Positions 21,585-33,631 of a stretch of DNA of 64,000 nucleotides are shown in pieces (position 1 is the first letter of the stretch; each line of letters starts with the position of its first letter). This DNA comes from Anaeramoeba flamelloides. Lineage: Eukaryota > Metamonada > Anaeramoebidae. The notes below the pieces were generated by a model. The model made no database searches, was not told where the DNA came from, and saw nothing but the letters and a program-made list of their open reading frames with translations. The DNA is taken from assembly GCA_027625915.1 (NCBI GenBank), contig JANTQA010000032.1, positions 12,850,001 to 12,914,000 on the forward strand. Direction: 5' to 3'. Position numbers and translations under genes: made by a program.

Positions 21585-24500
21585 TTAATTCTCAATTTCA
21601 CCATAATTTTTCTTCCATAGTTCCATAAATTGAGATCTATTTTCTGATGTTTCAAAGTATATTTTTATTCCATCCTTGAATTTGTTTGAAAAATTAAAAA
21701 TGTACACAATTTTTTCATCATTTTGATCGACTTTAAGAGGTTTTTGATCAATGTGTGAGGAGAATAAATTAACAAAGTCATTATTAACAAATTCATTTGG
21801 CAATAAATAAACGAGTATATAAACCAAGCTTTCTGTTAAAATTAATTGGCATTTTCTTTTAATATTTGATTTTTTTTTCCCTATTTCATGAAAATTGGCG
21901 ACATATATTGAATTATCTTCCTTAGCTTTCTTGTCTAAAAAATATATCTGTTTTCTGAGTGCAAATTTCGAAAAAAATTCTTTACCAATTTCTAAATTTT
22001 CAAATTTAATAATTAACCATTGTTTTGTTTCATAATTTAAGGCGATCTGTTCGATAGAATGAATTGTATGAATAAAAATTTGGTTTTTAAGAACAAATTT
22101 CCCTTCGATTATTTTTTCTTTTTTATTATTGTCCTTCATTATAATTTTATATTCTTTTAATCCAAGATTTAGAATTGCTTTTTTTTTTTTTAATCCATTA
22201 ATAATTTGAATTTCAAATTTTATATTATTTATTTCATTCTCGCTCTCCTTCTCCTTCTCCTTCTCCTTCTCCTTCTCCTTCTCCTTCTCCTTCTCCTTCT
22301 CCTTCTCCTTCTCCTTCTCCTTCTCCTTCTCCTTCCCTTTCTCCTTCTTCATTCCCTTTCCTTTCACTTTTTTTGTTTCAACAATAGTAGTCTTTTTTTT
22401 TTCTTTTAATTGCTTATTATAAATTTGTAAGAATTGTTTAAAATTTTCCTTTGAATCAAATTGTAAATTATAATTGCTTGATTTGGTAAATAACAAAATC
22501 ATGGATTTTTTTTTGTTTATAAAAATTTTAGCTTTTGTGATCTTTTTTTTATGATTTTGTTCATAATTAATTAGGGCCTTATCAATTATTTTTGCTTTTT
22601 TATTTTTATTTGGGATAGGTTTCATTAAGAAAATTTGTTTTTGATTAATTTGAAGGAAAATTGATTCTGGTTCAGAGCCATCAATTATATTATTGACATT
22701 AAAAATAAATGTATTTTTTTTTCTTCTTTTTTCTACTTTCATTTTATGTAAGCGGTTGCCAAGTTGTGGTGATGCCGTTGATGTTGGTGTAGTAATTGTC
22801 TTTTTCCATTTTGAAAGTATATCTTTGCATATAATTAAAAAATCTGTGTGTTCCTTTTGATTTAGGAAATGAAAAACGATTTTTGTACTAGGGTTAAACC
22901 TAAAAAGGATTGATTGTTTTTTTTCCTTTAAAATCTATTTTCGAAAAGAAAAAAAAAAAAAAATCGTTTAAATAAAAAAAATGTAAATTAATTTTAATGG
23001 ATGAACATACAGGAATAATGTTTTTTTTTCAAATGTGAAAAATATCGAATTTTTTCATTAAACTAGATTGCTTATCTCCTTTGAGACAAAATAAACTAAC
23101 TTGTGTATTTGGGTGAATATCCATTATAAAAATGTTTGATAATTTTTTTAAAAAAATCTTGTTTAAAAAATAAAGTTAATGTTTATTTTTGATTAAATTT
23201 AAACATGTTTTGATTAAATTTATCAATGTTTTGATTAATTTTTTTAAATTAAAATTTAAAATTTTTTATAAAATATGGGCTAATTTTTCATCAAATAATT
23301 CCTAGAAACACTTTAGAATACTATTTTTATTATCAAAATTTTACTTAGGATGACCGTAAATTGGTTCAATTTCTTTTTCTTCTTTAAAAACTTCAATTTC
23401 GATATTTTGAAAAATTAAAGTGATATATTTTGTCTTTTTTTTTTTTTTTTTTTTTGAATTGCCTTGTTCTGATTTGAATTTTAGAAATTTCATTATGTTT
23501 ATGATTAATAACTTTTTTTTTTTTTCTTGTTTTTAGTTCTATATTTTTTATTTCTTTTCCTCTCTTGTAAAATTTGTTCATCATTATAATCAGAATCATA
23601 ATCAGAATTATTCTTAAAAATCCGATTTTAAATAAAATTAAACACCATTTCAAAAATTGTGACTCAGTGAAATAATAAATTGAAAAAAAAAAATCTCCTT
23701 TAGTAATCAAGAACAGCAAATAATTAAATCTGATTTGTAATCCATTTTTAAATCATTCTAAATAAACTATATTCCAAAATTTTGGACACAGTTTAAACAG
23801 TTGAAAGAATAACAATACCACATTTTAAATTTAATTTGGAAAGAATTTTGATTTTACAAACTTTTTTATTTTAAGTCTTTTTTGTTTTGTTTTCATTTCC
23901 TTTTTTTACAATTACCTAATCTGTTTCTTTATATCTGGAATTTTTTTTCGATGGATGATAGAAGGTTAGTATTGAGTTTGTTAAATTGAAAAATCACATA
24001 CAATTGGTTGATGGAATCTTATCATTTGATCGATCAACAATTGTTGGTGAAATTTCAACAAATTAACCAATACATTTTTTGTTCCACTGGTTTCATTATT
24101 TTGGACATACTGGTTTTTATTTTTGAGTTTTATATTTTTTTCTTTTATTTGGATGAAAATGATTACTTATTAAAACAGTAATACTGGGTTACTTAAATGT
24201 AGTTTTATATTACGTTTGGAAAAATATAATAAATTGAGTTTTTTTTTTTTATCTATTTTTGATTTTGTGTGTGTCCAAATTTTTGGAATGGGGTTTATAT
24301 AAAAACCTGATATTTGAAAAATTAAAAAAAAAATAAAACTAAAAACTAAAAAAAATGGAGTCACAATTTTTGAAATACGCATTACAGATTTTTTATTACT
24401 GAACTTTTACTGAAAAAAAGTTATCAAGATTTTTTACTAATAATTCAATTCATTTTAAAAGACATTACAGAGTCGAAATTTTCTTAGTGATTATTGGTCT

Positions 24501-27500
24501 TTTCGAAGATCTTTTTTTTTTTTCCAAATGATCTTGTGAAAAAAACTAAATGAAAAGTATCAAAAAACAAAAGAAAAAAAAAGAGAAAATTAGAAAAAAC
24601 TATATAAAAAAGAAAAAGAAAAAGAAAAGAAAAAGAAAAAGAAAACCAAAAAAATTAAGAGCGAGAAAAACAAAATTAGAAAATATTTTTTTGATAAGAA
24701 TTACTGGAATAAACCCTCCAAACAGCTTCCATTAACATTATAAAGTTAGTCAAAATTTTTAAAAAATAGTTTATTTTCTAAATTTGAGGATAAATTTTGA
24801 TTCAGTGGATTTGTACTTTATGTTAACGTGCTATTTCAACTTGTGTCAAAACATTCACATTATTCATTAGAAGATTTTTGTTGAGAGAAGGCAAATGTGA
24901 AAAAAATTAATGATTATTTTAAAAAATAGATCTTAATTATTTCAGAAATACTTTTATAAAATGTAAAATAGAGAATTAAGTGAGTTATTTTTTAATCATT
25001 ATAAATCAAAATGAGATTTTTTTTTTGTATTATTCCAGTAAAAAATAGTCTCCAAATTTCATTTTTTACAGATCGAAAATAAATTAGAACCCTTAAACAA
25101 TTTTAATAATTAGAGAGTTGAAATATTATTCTAAATTGGTAATGGTATTGTTTTTTTTTTTAATTTTTCCCTTTTTAATAGAATTTTTATTTTCTAAACC
25201 AATCCTAAAACAATGTAATTATTAAAATATTATAATATAATACCTTTTATACATAAATATTTAATAATTCGTTGTGTTGTGTCATTTCTATTTTGTTTAA
25301 AAATATATGCAAAAAACGAATACATTTTCTCAGTAAAGAACTTTTTAATGATTTTAATATTAATTTTAACTTTAAATTTTTACTAAAGATCACAAATTTT
25401 ACAAGGAATATTTGCTAAACTGTCCATTTTACACTTTGATTATTCATTTCATTCTTTTTAATCATTTCCAAAAAAAATTTTTTTTCAGTTAGTGTTGATT
25501 TTTTTATATATAAATTGAATTATTTTACATTTTAATAACCAATTATTTTTCGCAAATAGATATCTTTGATAGATATTAAAGTAATGATGTTGTTAAAATC
25601 TTCTTATTTATTTCAGTTCAACAAAAAAAAAAAATGACAATATAGTAAAAAAGGAAAAATAAAATTGAAAAAAAAAAAAAATAATAATTAAAACAAGAAC
25701 ACAAAAAAGAAAAATATTTTCATTATTTTTAAACTTACTTTTGTTGACATATTAATCCCATACGATAAAATTGTGTTTGGTGTTTTTATTTTGATAATAT
25801 TTTTTGATAATTTAATAAATGCCCATATTTTTGGATTTAGACTTGATCCTTGCTTATAAGTTACTTGAAAATAACCTAATTTTTTCATTTCACTCAATTT
25901 TTTTTTTGGATATTTTTTGACAAAATTATCTTTATTCCTAATTTCCAATTTTTCTCGTTTAATCTTTGCTTGTATGATTACTTTCATTTTTTTTTCTTTT
26001 TCAAGTCTTTTTTTTTCTGACTTTTCTTGTTTTTTTCTAATGACACTTTGTTGTTTTTTATGATATGTTTCTCTTAAATAATTTCCCCGTTCAAGAATAA
26101 TATTTTCAAATTCTTTTAAAAATTTGTTCAATTCTTTATTTAATTGGAAAAAAAGAAATAAATTTGTCTGCTCATTTAAACGTAATATACATCCTTTTGG
26201 TACTTGGCGGATAAACTATAATTTTCATAAATAAAGTAAAGTAAATAATAAAAATTAATTTGATTAATGCTAAAGAAGATATTATCAGTATTATTATAAT
26301 TGAAATTATAATATGATTTGTGATATTAAAATTCAGTAATGTCAATGACTATTTTTCTAATTTCTTAAATAAGTTTTGATATTTACATTATTTATTATTT
26401 ATTATTACTTTTGAAGTTTGTTTTAAAAAGATGTCAAGTGATATATATATAAAAAAAATTGTTTGTTGAAGAGATTTGTTAAATAGGTTTTATAATAAAT
26501 CGTAAAAAAAAAAAAATAATGTCAGCCGTGCACAGTAATCTCATTTAATGACTTGTTTGATATTAAAAAGTTGAAGAAAAAAAATAAAATATGCAAAAAA
26601 CAAACAATCTTTTTTAAATAAGATGTCAGGGGTTGTATAGTTTTTGTTAGTAGTCATTAATTCAGAATTTATTAATATTCTTTTTGCTAATTAGAAATAT
26701 TTTGATTTTTTGGTTTTTGAATTTTTAATTTTTTTTTTTTTTTTCTAAATACTCCTTTTTGAATTTTTGAAAAAGTTTCTAAATAATTGATTTTATAAAA
26801 AGCGGTGTTCAGAAATTAATTTTTTTCAAGAAATAATAATAATCTCAAAAAAATGATCGTTTTCAATCAAAGAAAAGTTGTTTTTTTTTATAATAATAAA
26901 ATTTATTATTTCATCTAATCTATTTCCAAGAAAGGATACGCGAATTTATTTCTTTTGAGATATTTTTTTATATGTAAGCTATTTCCAAAAAAAGAGGGAG
27001 CAAATTTATTTTTAAAATATCTTTATTAAATTCAATTCTAATATTACGATTTAAATATCCAAAATTGTTATTCATTATTTATTGATTCTTCATAATAAAT
27101 AAATTTGTTTGTTTGTGTGGCATTATGTTAATAAAAGATATCCAAAAGTTTATTGATCTCAATTTTATATGATCATTTCCAAGTGTGTGAAAATTGGTAT
27201 TTTTTTTCTTTTTGATCGGAAAAATTTTTACCCGAAGAAATCTAATCTTGACAATCTTTAGGATAGACTGAAAAAGTTCTAACTGAATTTGATTTGTTTA
27301 AAAAAATGTTTTGTATCCTTATTATATTGACTGTTTTTTCTTGAATTTTATTGTACCAAGTTTTGTACAAAAAAAAGTGTTTATTATTTTTTTTTCATTT
27401 TTTGAGAATATTTTGATGAACGTGTTTTGAAATACATACAATAGGTATTTTTAATAATTATTGATATTTCTCTTAATTTTATATTACCAATTTACACATG

Positions 27501-30500
27501 AAAATACTTTGAAAAAAAAAATATTATTTTAAATATAAAAAAAATATTTCAACTTTTTTGGAAATGCCTTATATTGTTAGAAATAGGATGTAAATCTGAT
27601 AATTTCTTTAATTAAATTCATATTTGAGATAAATCCTTAAATTAAAATTATTTGGTTCAAATTATTCCCCCAGATAAATTTTTATTATACTAATAAAAAA
27701 TAAAATAAAATTAATCAATTAATGCTCCTATTATTTTAAATTCAAATATTTTCATTTTAATTTTTCATTATCATCATTGTAAAATGTAGATATTTTTAAG
27801 CTTTTCACCATTTGTCAATGATCTAAATGTTTGAAAATTATTTGTTTTACAATATATAAAATACAAAATATTTTTGGATCAAGTGAAATCTGACTTTTTT
27901 TTTTTTGGGATGTATGTAATAATATAAATATTTTGTTTTTGTTTTTTTTTTTATTTTGAAGGGAGGAAATTAATTTCCTCGGCACTTCTCTAATTTCTAA
28001 ATTTTTGTTTAGAAATTTTAACAGAGAATCATAATTTTCTTTATCATTAACCAATGATAAGATGAATAATGAGTCTTTATTTTGAATAATATCAAGGATA
28101 TTATTCTTTAATTGCTTATTATTTTTATTTATTTGAATTAATTCTGTAATCCATATTTTTCGATTTTTTTCATAGAACGGGCAATTCCATAAAAAATGAT
28201 CGATATCTTCATCTATTTCTGTGTTATGGTATTTTTTGCACATATTACATGATTTTGTTTCTATTTTATTCTTATCATAAACATAAGAATATCTGTTTAA
28301 ATAATTTGTGAAAAATATTTTGATTTTTGAAATTTTATATTTTCATTTAATCTAGAAAAAAAGTTTTTGATTTGAAAAAATTGAATAAAGATAAGAAAGT
28401 TGATTCAGAAAATTGAACTTAGTGTGAGGTGTCTTTCTAAATTATTTAAAAAAATTTTCAAAAAAATTTCTATTTAATTAATGGGAATTATAGTTCTGAA
28501 GTTAAAACTAGAAATTAAAATAAAAATTTATTAGGTGCGTTTCACGTTTTTTGATTTTTTTAATACAAAGGTTTTAAATGAGATAGAATCCAAATTAATA
28601 AATAGTATTTTATAAAATATTATGACTCTTGGAATTAGTATTGAGTAAAAAACTCTTTAAGAAAAGAAATGGCAAAAAAGAATAAAAAAATTGTAAAATT
28701 TTTCGATCTTCTCAATGAAGGAATCAGTTTTATTTGTGCCATTTTGTCAAATACTTGATTAAAAATTTTCTAAGGGATCTTTTTCAAAAGTTGGTTTTTA
28801 ATGAAGAGCTATTTCAAATGAAAAGAATTTGTGTTTTAATTTTTCACATTTTGTTGGGAAAAAAGGAATTTTCAATTATTGAAAATTATTTTTTTCCATT
28901 TCTTCCTGTTTTTGAATTCCTTTTTATTGGGAAGTAGAGTTACAAAGAAAAAAAAAACCAAATGGTTACTTACTAATACTGAAATACTGAAACACAAAAA
29001 TATGAGTAACTTTAAAAAAAAAACGAAAAAGCAAAGGCTAAAAATGACCAAAGGAACGAGCAAAAAAAAAACTAAAGAAAAAAGAAATGACAATAATTAA
29101 ACAACTATCCCCAAATGAACATTCATGATCAATGATCAAATTAAATTAAATAAGTCAAAAGTATTTTGGCTATGGTTTTGAGTGATCTTAATGAAAATCT
29201 AACATTGGTTTTTTTTTTATTTTTTTTTGCCCACTGCCTTAATAAATTTTTTATTTATTTTTTTTGTTTTTTTTGTTTTTTTTGTTTTTTCAACCAATGA
29301 AAAAATTTGTAAATTGCTCAATTCCAAAATAAATTTTTTTCTTACCTTCTAAATACTAATTTATCATTAGTAATCATGAACTGGAAGTGGCTCTTTAACC
29401 TTTCCCTTCAGCAATAAAATTAAAAAAAATTCAAATAAAAAAAGTATCAAGGATATTAAATTGTAAAAAGAAGAAATTATAAACTCTCAAATACCAAAAA
29501 TTTATATTTTTTCTTTTAGTTTCTCAGTAACTATTTTAAAGTTAATTTAATTTCTTCAACTTTTGCAAAAAAATATAGTTTACTATTATTGGTAATATTT
29601 CACAAAAAAAACATTATATTTCAAAATTGTTAAACTAGTGGGTTTTTTTTAATGTTGTTAATTAAGATTTGGGTTGGTAATTACTTTCTGATTTAAAATG
29701 AGTTAAAAAAAAAAATGTAAAACGCGCCTATTAAAAAAATAAATTTTCTTTTTATTTCAATATTTTACTACACTATACTAGTATGAAAAAATAAAATTGA
29801 AAAAAAAAAGTTAGACAAAAATATTACTTAATTATCATTTCATTCCTTGTTAATGGAGTTTATTCGCAATATAATCAACATTCCAGAACTTCAAAATCTT
29901 GAGGCTGTTATATATATATTGTTGTTAATAGTACTGCGATTTTTAAAAGTCTCTAGTCTAGAAAAAAAGTTCCATTTTGAGGTAAAAATTTTTTAAAATG
30001 GATGTGATGATGAATTTTCCTTAAATTCAACTTTTGAGGATATTTTTTTGAATAGAGAATAACTAATAGTTTTGAAAACACTCTTATCATCTAAAAAAAC
30101 TTGTATACAGAAAAAAAAAATAACTGATGATAAATATTCCGTGTCCGTAGAGTTTTTTTTACTTTTTGAAATAAACCGAAAATTTTTTAATAAATTTTCT
30201 GTTTATTTCAAAAATTAAAAAAAACCTAACGAAAAATCAAAAAAAATATTTCTTCCAATTCAAAAGAACAAATAATTCTTTAATACTCCAAATAATTGAT
30301 TCCCTATCGGAAAGGTATTCATCATATTTAAAATAATTTTTAAATATAATAAAATGACGTCTTGTCTAGAAGCAAAAAAATTTTCAAATTTTTTACTATT
30401 AAATTTTAAAAAAAATATTAATAGAACCTGGAAAATTGGATTTTCCAACTTAAATTGTTAAATATCTTTCAAAATAGTTTTTGATCAAAGATCTTTTATT

Positions 30501-33117
30501 AACCAATAGTGTTTATTTTAATTGAAGTTACTTAAAAAGTGTAAAATTAGTAAATGTTTGATTTTTTTTTTGGAAAAATTTTTTCATGATTGTGTAGTGC
30601 AAAAAAATGATTGTCTTAATTTTTAAAGTTTTGGGATTTATTGTAAAGAATTAAGTGTTGAAAACATTTAATCTAGTAAAGAGAGAACTTTGAATTGACT
30701 AAAGTTGTATATCCTAATCTAAATGGTGTATAGATAAGAGTGTCTAGATCCATTTGGGATACATTCTTAAGAAGTTCTTTTAAACTAAATTTGGTTTTCT
30801 AAAATAACATTAAGGGTCTATAAATAAAGAATTTAAAGAGAAAATGAAGAATAAAAAAGTGAAGAAATAAAAAATAAAGAATTTAAAAAATAGTTTTTTC
30901 TTAAAAACTCGTGGTTATTGGAGACAGTTGATCTTGCTGTTATGTGTTATTAATTTTCCAAGTTTTTTTAATAAATTTGTGTTTTTTTTTCATTTATTTT
31001 TTTTTAGATTTGTTAAAAAAACAGACACTTAATTTTTTTTTTACATAAATTCACATTAAGATAATTGATCTTGATTAAAGTTCTTTACTTATTATCTCCA
31101 AATAACTTTTGACAAACAAAAAAATAAATGTAACTATTTCCTAAACCTTAAATATTTCTTTGATGAGAAATTTTGCTTTTTCAATGATTAATATTTTTCA
31201 AAATGAAGAAAAAAAATACAAATTTTTGGATAGAATACTTGATATAAAAATAAAAATCAGTTAAATGTGATTATGGTTGTTTTAAAAAGTTGTGGACTAA
31301 AAGTTTTATCAGCCACTGTCCGAACTGTCGGACTCACTCATTTTAAGCAGTTTGAGTAAAAATTTTGAAAACTAAGAGTCATTTTTTTTTATAATAACTA
31401 CACTGATTGAGGTTTACAATCCCTGAAATTTGAAAAAAAGATTATCTTGTTTCGGGTGTAAGTACTTGTTTATTTTGGTTCCCATCCCATCGATCTTGTA
31501 ACTTGGTATGGGTTTTGGTATTGGATCAAAAGGCAATTTCGGATAATTGATTTTTAATCTTCCTGAAATCGGAATTGAAGAATGTAAGATTATAGATTGG
31601 GGGGTAAGTTAAGAAAAAAATTTGTGATTTTTTGGTTGTCCATTGGAATTTTCATTTCCCTTTTACTCAATTACCTTAAAAAAAAAAATAAATTTATTCA
31701 ATAATCAAATAAAACCAAACCTAAAAGAAAAATTTTGATTGACAAACCAAAACTCAAAATTTATTATTAAATATCTACTAACCTATTAGACTTACACTCG
31801 ATCAATTCGGATTTCGGAAAAAAAAAAAAGAAAAATTTCATTTTTGAACCATCATTAAAATTCATACCTAGTTAATGATCGATGAACTAAGGACCAAAAC
31901 AAAATGCCCTTACGCCAGACAAAAGATAATCTTTTTTCATTCTTAAGGGGTCGTAAATCTTAATGATAATTTAGCTAGCACTTTTTTTTACATCTGACTA
32001 TTCTTTGACTGTAATCACTAAGTACGGGAACAGCTCAATTGTCCTCTAGAATTGCTCGTTAAATGATTCAAATCAGTTTTACAAAAGTGAAAAAATAAAC
32101 TAATTAATTTTGAATACATCATAAATAAAAAAGTCATTTTGGTTTAGCAAAAAGTGCTCATTTTAATAACAATCCATCACCAAACGTATTTTTCTTAATA
32201 CAGCCAAACATTTTGATGGAAATTTTTGGTTTTTTCTTTTTGGGAATGGTATGAGTGAAAAAAAAAAGACAAGAGAATTAAAAATAAAAATTTACTCTGG
32301 TAAAATTCCCAAATGCAAGGAAATGTGCTGTTTGGTTTCTTTTCACGATGTGAATAGCAATTTTCGACATCTTAAAGTATCCCTTTGCCTTTATTCCTTT
32401 TTTTTTTGATCTTTCAACAATACTAAATTGAATTTGATTGTACCCTTTTTTGATTAACTCTTCTTCGTTTATTTGAGAACGGGATTTCTTTTTTGATTTT
32501 GGTTTTTCTTTTTCGATTTGTTTTTCTTTTTTCTTTGTCTTGTTAAATTTCTCTAAGTTGGTTTGGAGGCTTTGAAGTTGTTCAGATGACTTAAGTGAAA
32601 TTGTTAATTGTTTTTTTGATCCAAATTTGATTTGTAAAATATTATCTTTTTTAGTTTGGATCTATTCATTTTGTTAAAGGGATATTAAAAAAAAAAAAAA
32701 AAATTGAATTTTCAAATCTTCTTTTGAAAAAAGTGTGACAAAATAAACTCAAAATGATTTAATAACGTGTCAACAAACTTCAGTAGACCTATTTTTAGAA
32801 TTGGTCTTAAAAACTTTTTTGTTCACACTTTTTCAAAGCCACCAAACAAAAAAAAAAAAAAGGGAAAAAATTTACTTTTGTTCTTTTCGAGATTTTAAAG
32901 GTTTTTGTTTTTTGATCTTTTTCAGTTATTGAGAACCCATTTTTTGTTATTTTCAATAGACCTTTTTGGTTAATTTCGTTTTCATCACCTTGAGTAAAAT
33001 TTATTTCAAAAGTATCCTTTTTTTTAAAAAAGAAAAGAACAAAAAAAGTAAAGAAAGTTTTGGATGAGAATCCTGAGTTTCGATCAGTTCGATAAAATCA
33101 ATTGAAAACTTTACCAT
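21585..33117 (-). CDS. Multi-PH-domain protein, about 905 aa, six exons
   Basis: Exons inferred: 33115-33117 (ATG only), 32876-33016, 32296-32661, 25739-26215, 23345-23757, 21585-22899. Junctions are GT-AG with matching phases (0, 0, 0, 0, 2). The product reads as a chain of about seven PH-like modules, each a run of beta strands ending in an amphipathic helix: e.g. LTISLKSSEQLQSLQTNLEKF, LFLFFQLNKELNKFLKEFEN, FTESQFLKWCLILFK, FLIICKDILSKWKK, YFETSENRSQFMELWKK (residue groups in order). A Lys-Glu repeat tract, coded by a (TTCTCC)n array, splits modules five and six. PH arrays usually bind phosphoinositides or partner proteins at membranes. Exon 23345-23757 changes frame at four homopolymer runs (see findings), so that part is least certain; a shorter gene starting at ATG 23493 is the alternative. 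No catalytic domain was seen. Confidence 0.62.
22244..22336 (-). repeat. (TTCTCC)n array coding a Lys-Glu tract
   Basis: About fifteen hexamer units inside the last exon of the multi-PH gene, translated as alternating Lys and Glu. The array keeps the frame. Expansion by slippage in steps of two residues would be tolerated. Confidence 0.9.
23758..25738 (-). other. 2.0-kb intron of the multi-PH gene
   Basis: Starts AAA|GTAAGT at 25738 and ends TTTATTTAG at 23758. Contains a Tc1-like MITE (23771-24290) close to the acceptor and A-rich DNA at 24550-24735 that encodes only poly-Lys. Confidence 0.55.
23771..24290 (+). mobile_element. Tc1/mariner-like MITE, family C, copy 1
   Basis: A 520-bp element with terminal inverted repeats ATTCCAAAATTTTGGACACA and, at the right, GTGTCCAAATTTTTGGAATG. 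A clearly homologous copy in the same orientation lies at 59512-60016; both share long identical words such as ATCAACAATTGTTGGTGAAA. No transposase. It lies within about 13 bp of a splice acceptor of the multi-PH gene. Confidence 0.8.
26975..27571 (+). mobile_element. Inverted-repeat DNA element, family D, copy 1
   Basis: About 600 bp; begins TAAGCTATTTCCAAAAAAAG and ends CTTTTTTGGAAATGCCTTA, inverted repeats of about 20 bp. A homologous copy in the same orientation lies at 43846-44435, sharing internal blocks such as AAAAAGTTCTA and GTTTTGAAATA. Confidence 0.72.
27815..28342 (-). mobile_element. LINE (non-LTR retrotransposon) 3' end with zf-RVT domain
   Basis: An open frame on the minus strand ends at 27815 and codes for about 175 residues. 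It contains CNMCKKYHNTEIDEDIDHFL followed by WNCPFYEKNRKIW: the CxxC...H...C zinc-binding module at the C-terminus of reverse transcriptases of many LINEs. A less preserved relative is at 14845-15060. The copy is 5'-truncated (the frame closes near 28342; no RT catalytic box is present), as is usual for LINE insertions. It sits in the 6.1-kb intron in the same orientation as the host gene. Confidence 0.72.
29763..30607 (-). mobile_element. Short inverted-repeat DNA element, family A, copy 2
   Basis: Inverted relative of 7868-8718. Ends: TACTACACTATACTAGTATG at the left, GTGTAGTGCAAAAA at the right. Matches copy 1 through most of its length, with small indels. No coding capacity. Both copies lie in giant introns of minus-strand genes, in opposite orientations. 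Confidence 0.6.
31390..32020 (+). mobile_element. Inverted-repeat DNA element, family E (single copy here)
   Basis: Arms of at least 50 bp: left has GGTTTACAATCCCTGAAATT and AAAAAAGATTATCTTGTTTC, right has the inverted equivalents near 31915-31960. The centre is more GC-balanced than the flanks but has no open frame of note. Confidence 0.45.
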
Positions 33118-33631
33118 TAAGAAAGTGTGTTTGAAGAAAGAAAGGTTTTGTAGTTGGAAAAAAATAATAAAAAAATGATATTTGTTAATACCTTACAGTT
33201 AAGGGTTATTTTAAAAGACCTTTTAATAATAAAAATTCTTGTAATTGAGGCTATCTAATTACCCAGTTATTAATTAAGTTTTTAGTGAATTATTATTGAC
33301 ATTTTTCGAAACAGTCATTAAAGAGCGAAAAAAAGTTTTTTCAAAGTCTCTTCTACAAAAAGTTCTATTTGATTAAGAGGAAAAAAGTTTAATAATTTTT
33401 TTGTTGGTAGCTGTAAAGAATGTTTGGTCTGTACTGTAAAAAGATTTGAAAAAACAATAAAAAAAAAATTGTTCTTTTAGGACGTTCCAAATTATTTAAC
33501 ATAAAAAGTAAATAAAAAGTAAAATCGACACTAATAACACACGAATTGTTAGGGTGATAATTTTATAAATGAAGACTTTAAATTTTTTTAACTATTTCTT
33601 TGAAAATTTATAACAATTTTTTTATGACTCA
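33118..33631. other. Upstream region of the multi-PH gene
   Basis: A+T-rich DNA between the ATG-only exon and the foldback element. It should carry the 5' UTR and promoter; nothing can be singled out. Confidence 0.4.

Larger units (their letters stand above)
26216..32295 (-). other. 6.1-kb intron of the multi-PH gene, filled with transposons
   Basis: Starts AGA|GTAAAT at 32295 and ends TTATAG at 26216, phase 0 on both sides; joining the exons completes one PH module. Inside are family D (26975-27571), a LINE 3' end (27815-28342), family A (29763-30607) and family E (31390-32020) elements. Confidence 0.6.

Noticed and set aside
22206-22409. Poly-Leu frame on the plus strand
   Set aside because: Antisense of the (TTCTCC)n Lys-Glu array.
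23393-23719. 108-aa minus frame as an independent gene
   Set aside because: It is a patchwork: parts match PH-like sequence, but the middle is better read in another frame, so it is treated as part of the multi-PH exon.
24550-24735. Lys-rich frame in an intron
   Set aside because: Translation of an A-rich stretch with no domain, no neighbour exon and no clear start context.
28872-29100. Frames on both strands in the 6.1-kb intron
   Set aside because: Lys-rich or Phe/Leu-rich products typical of A/T runs; no domain and no second copy.
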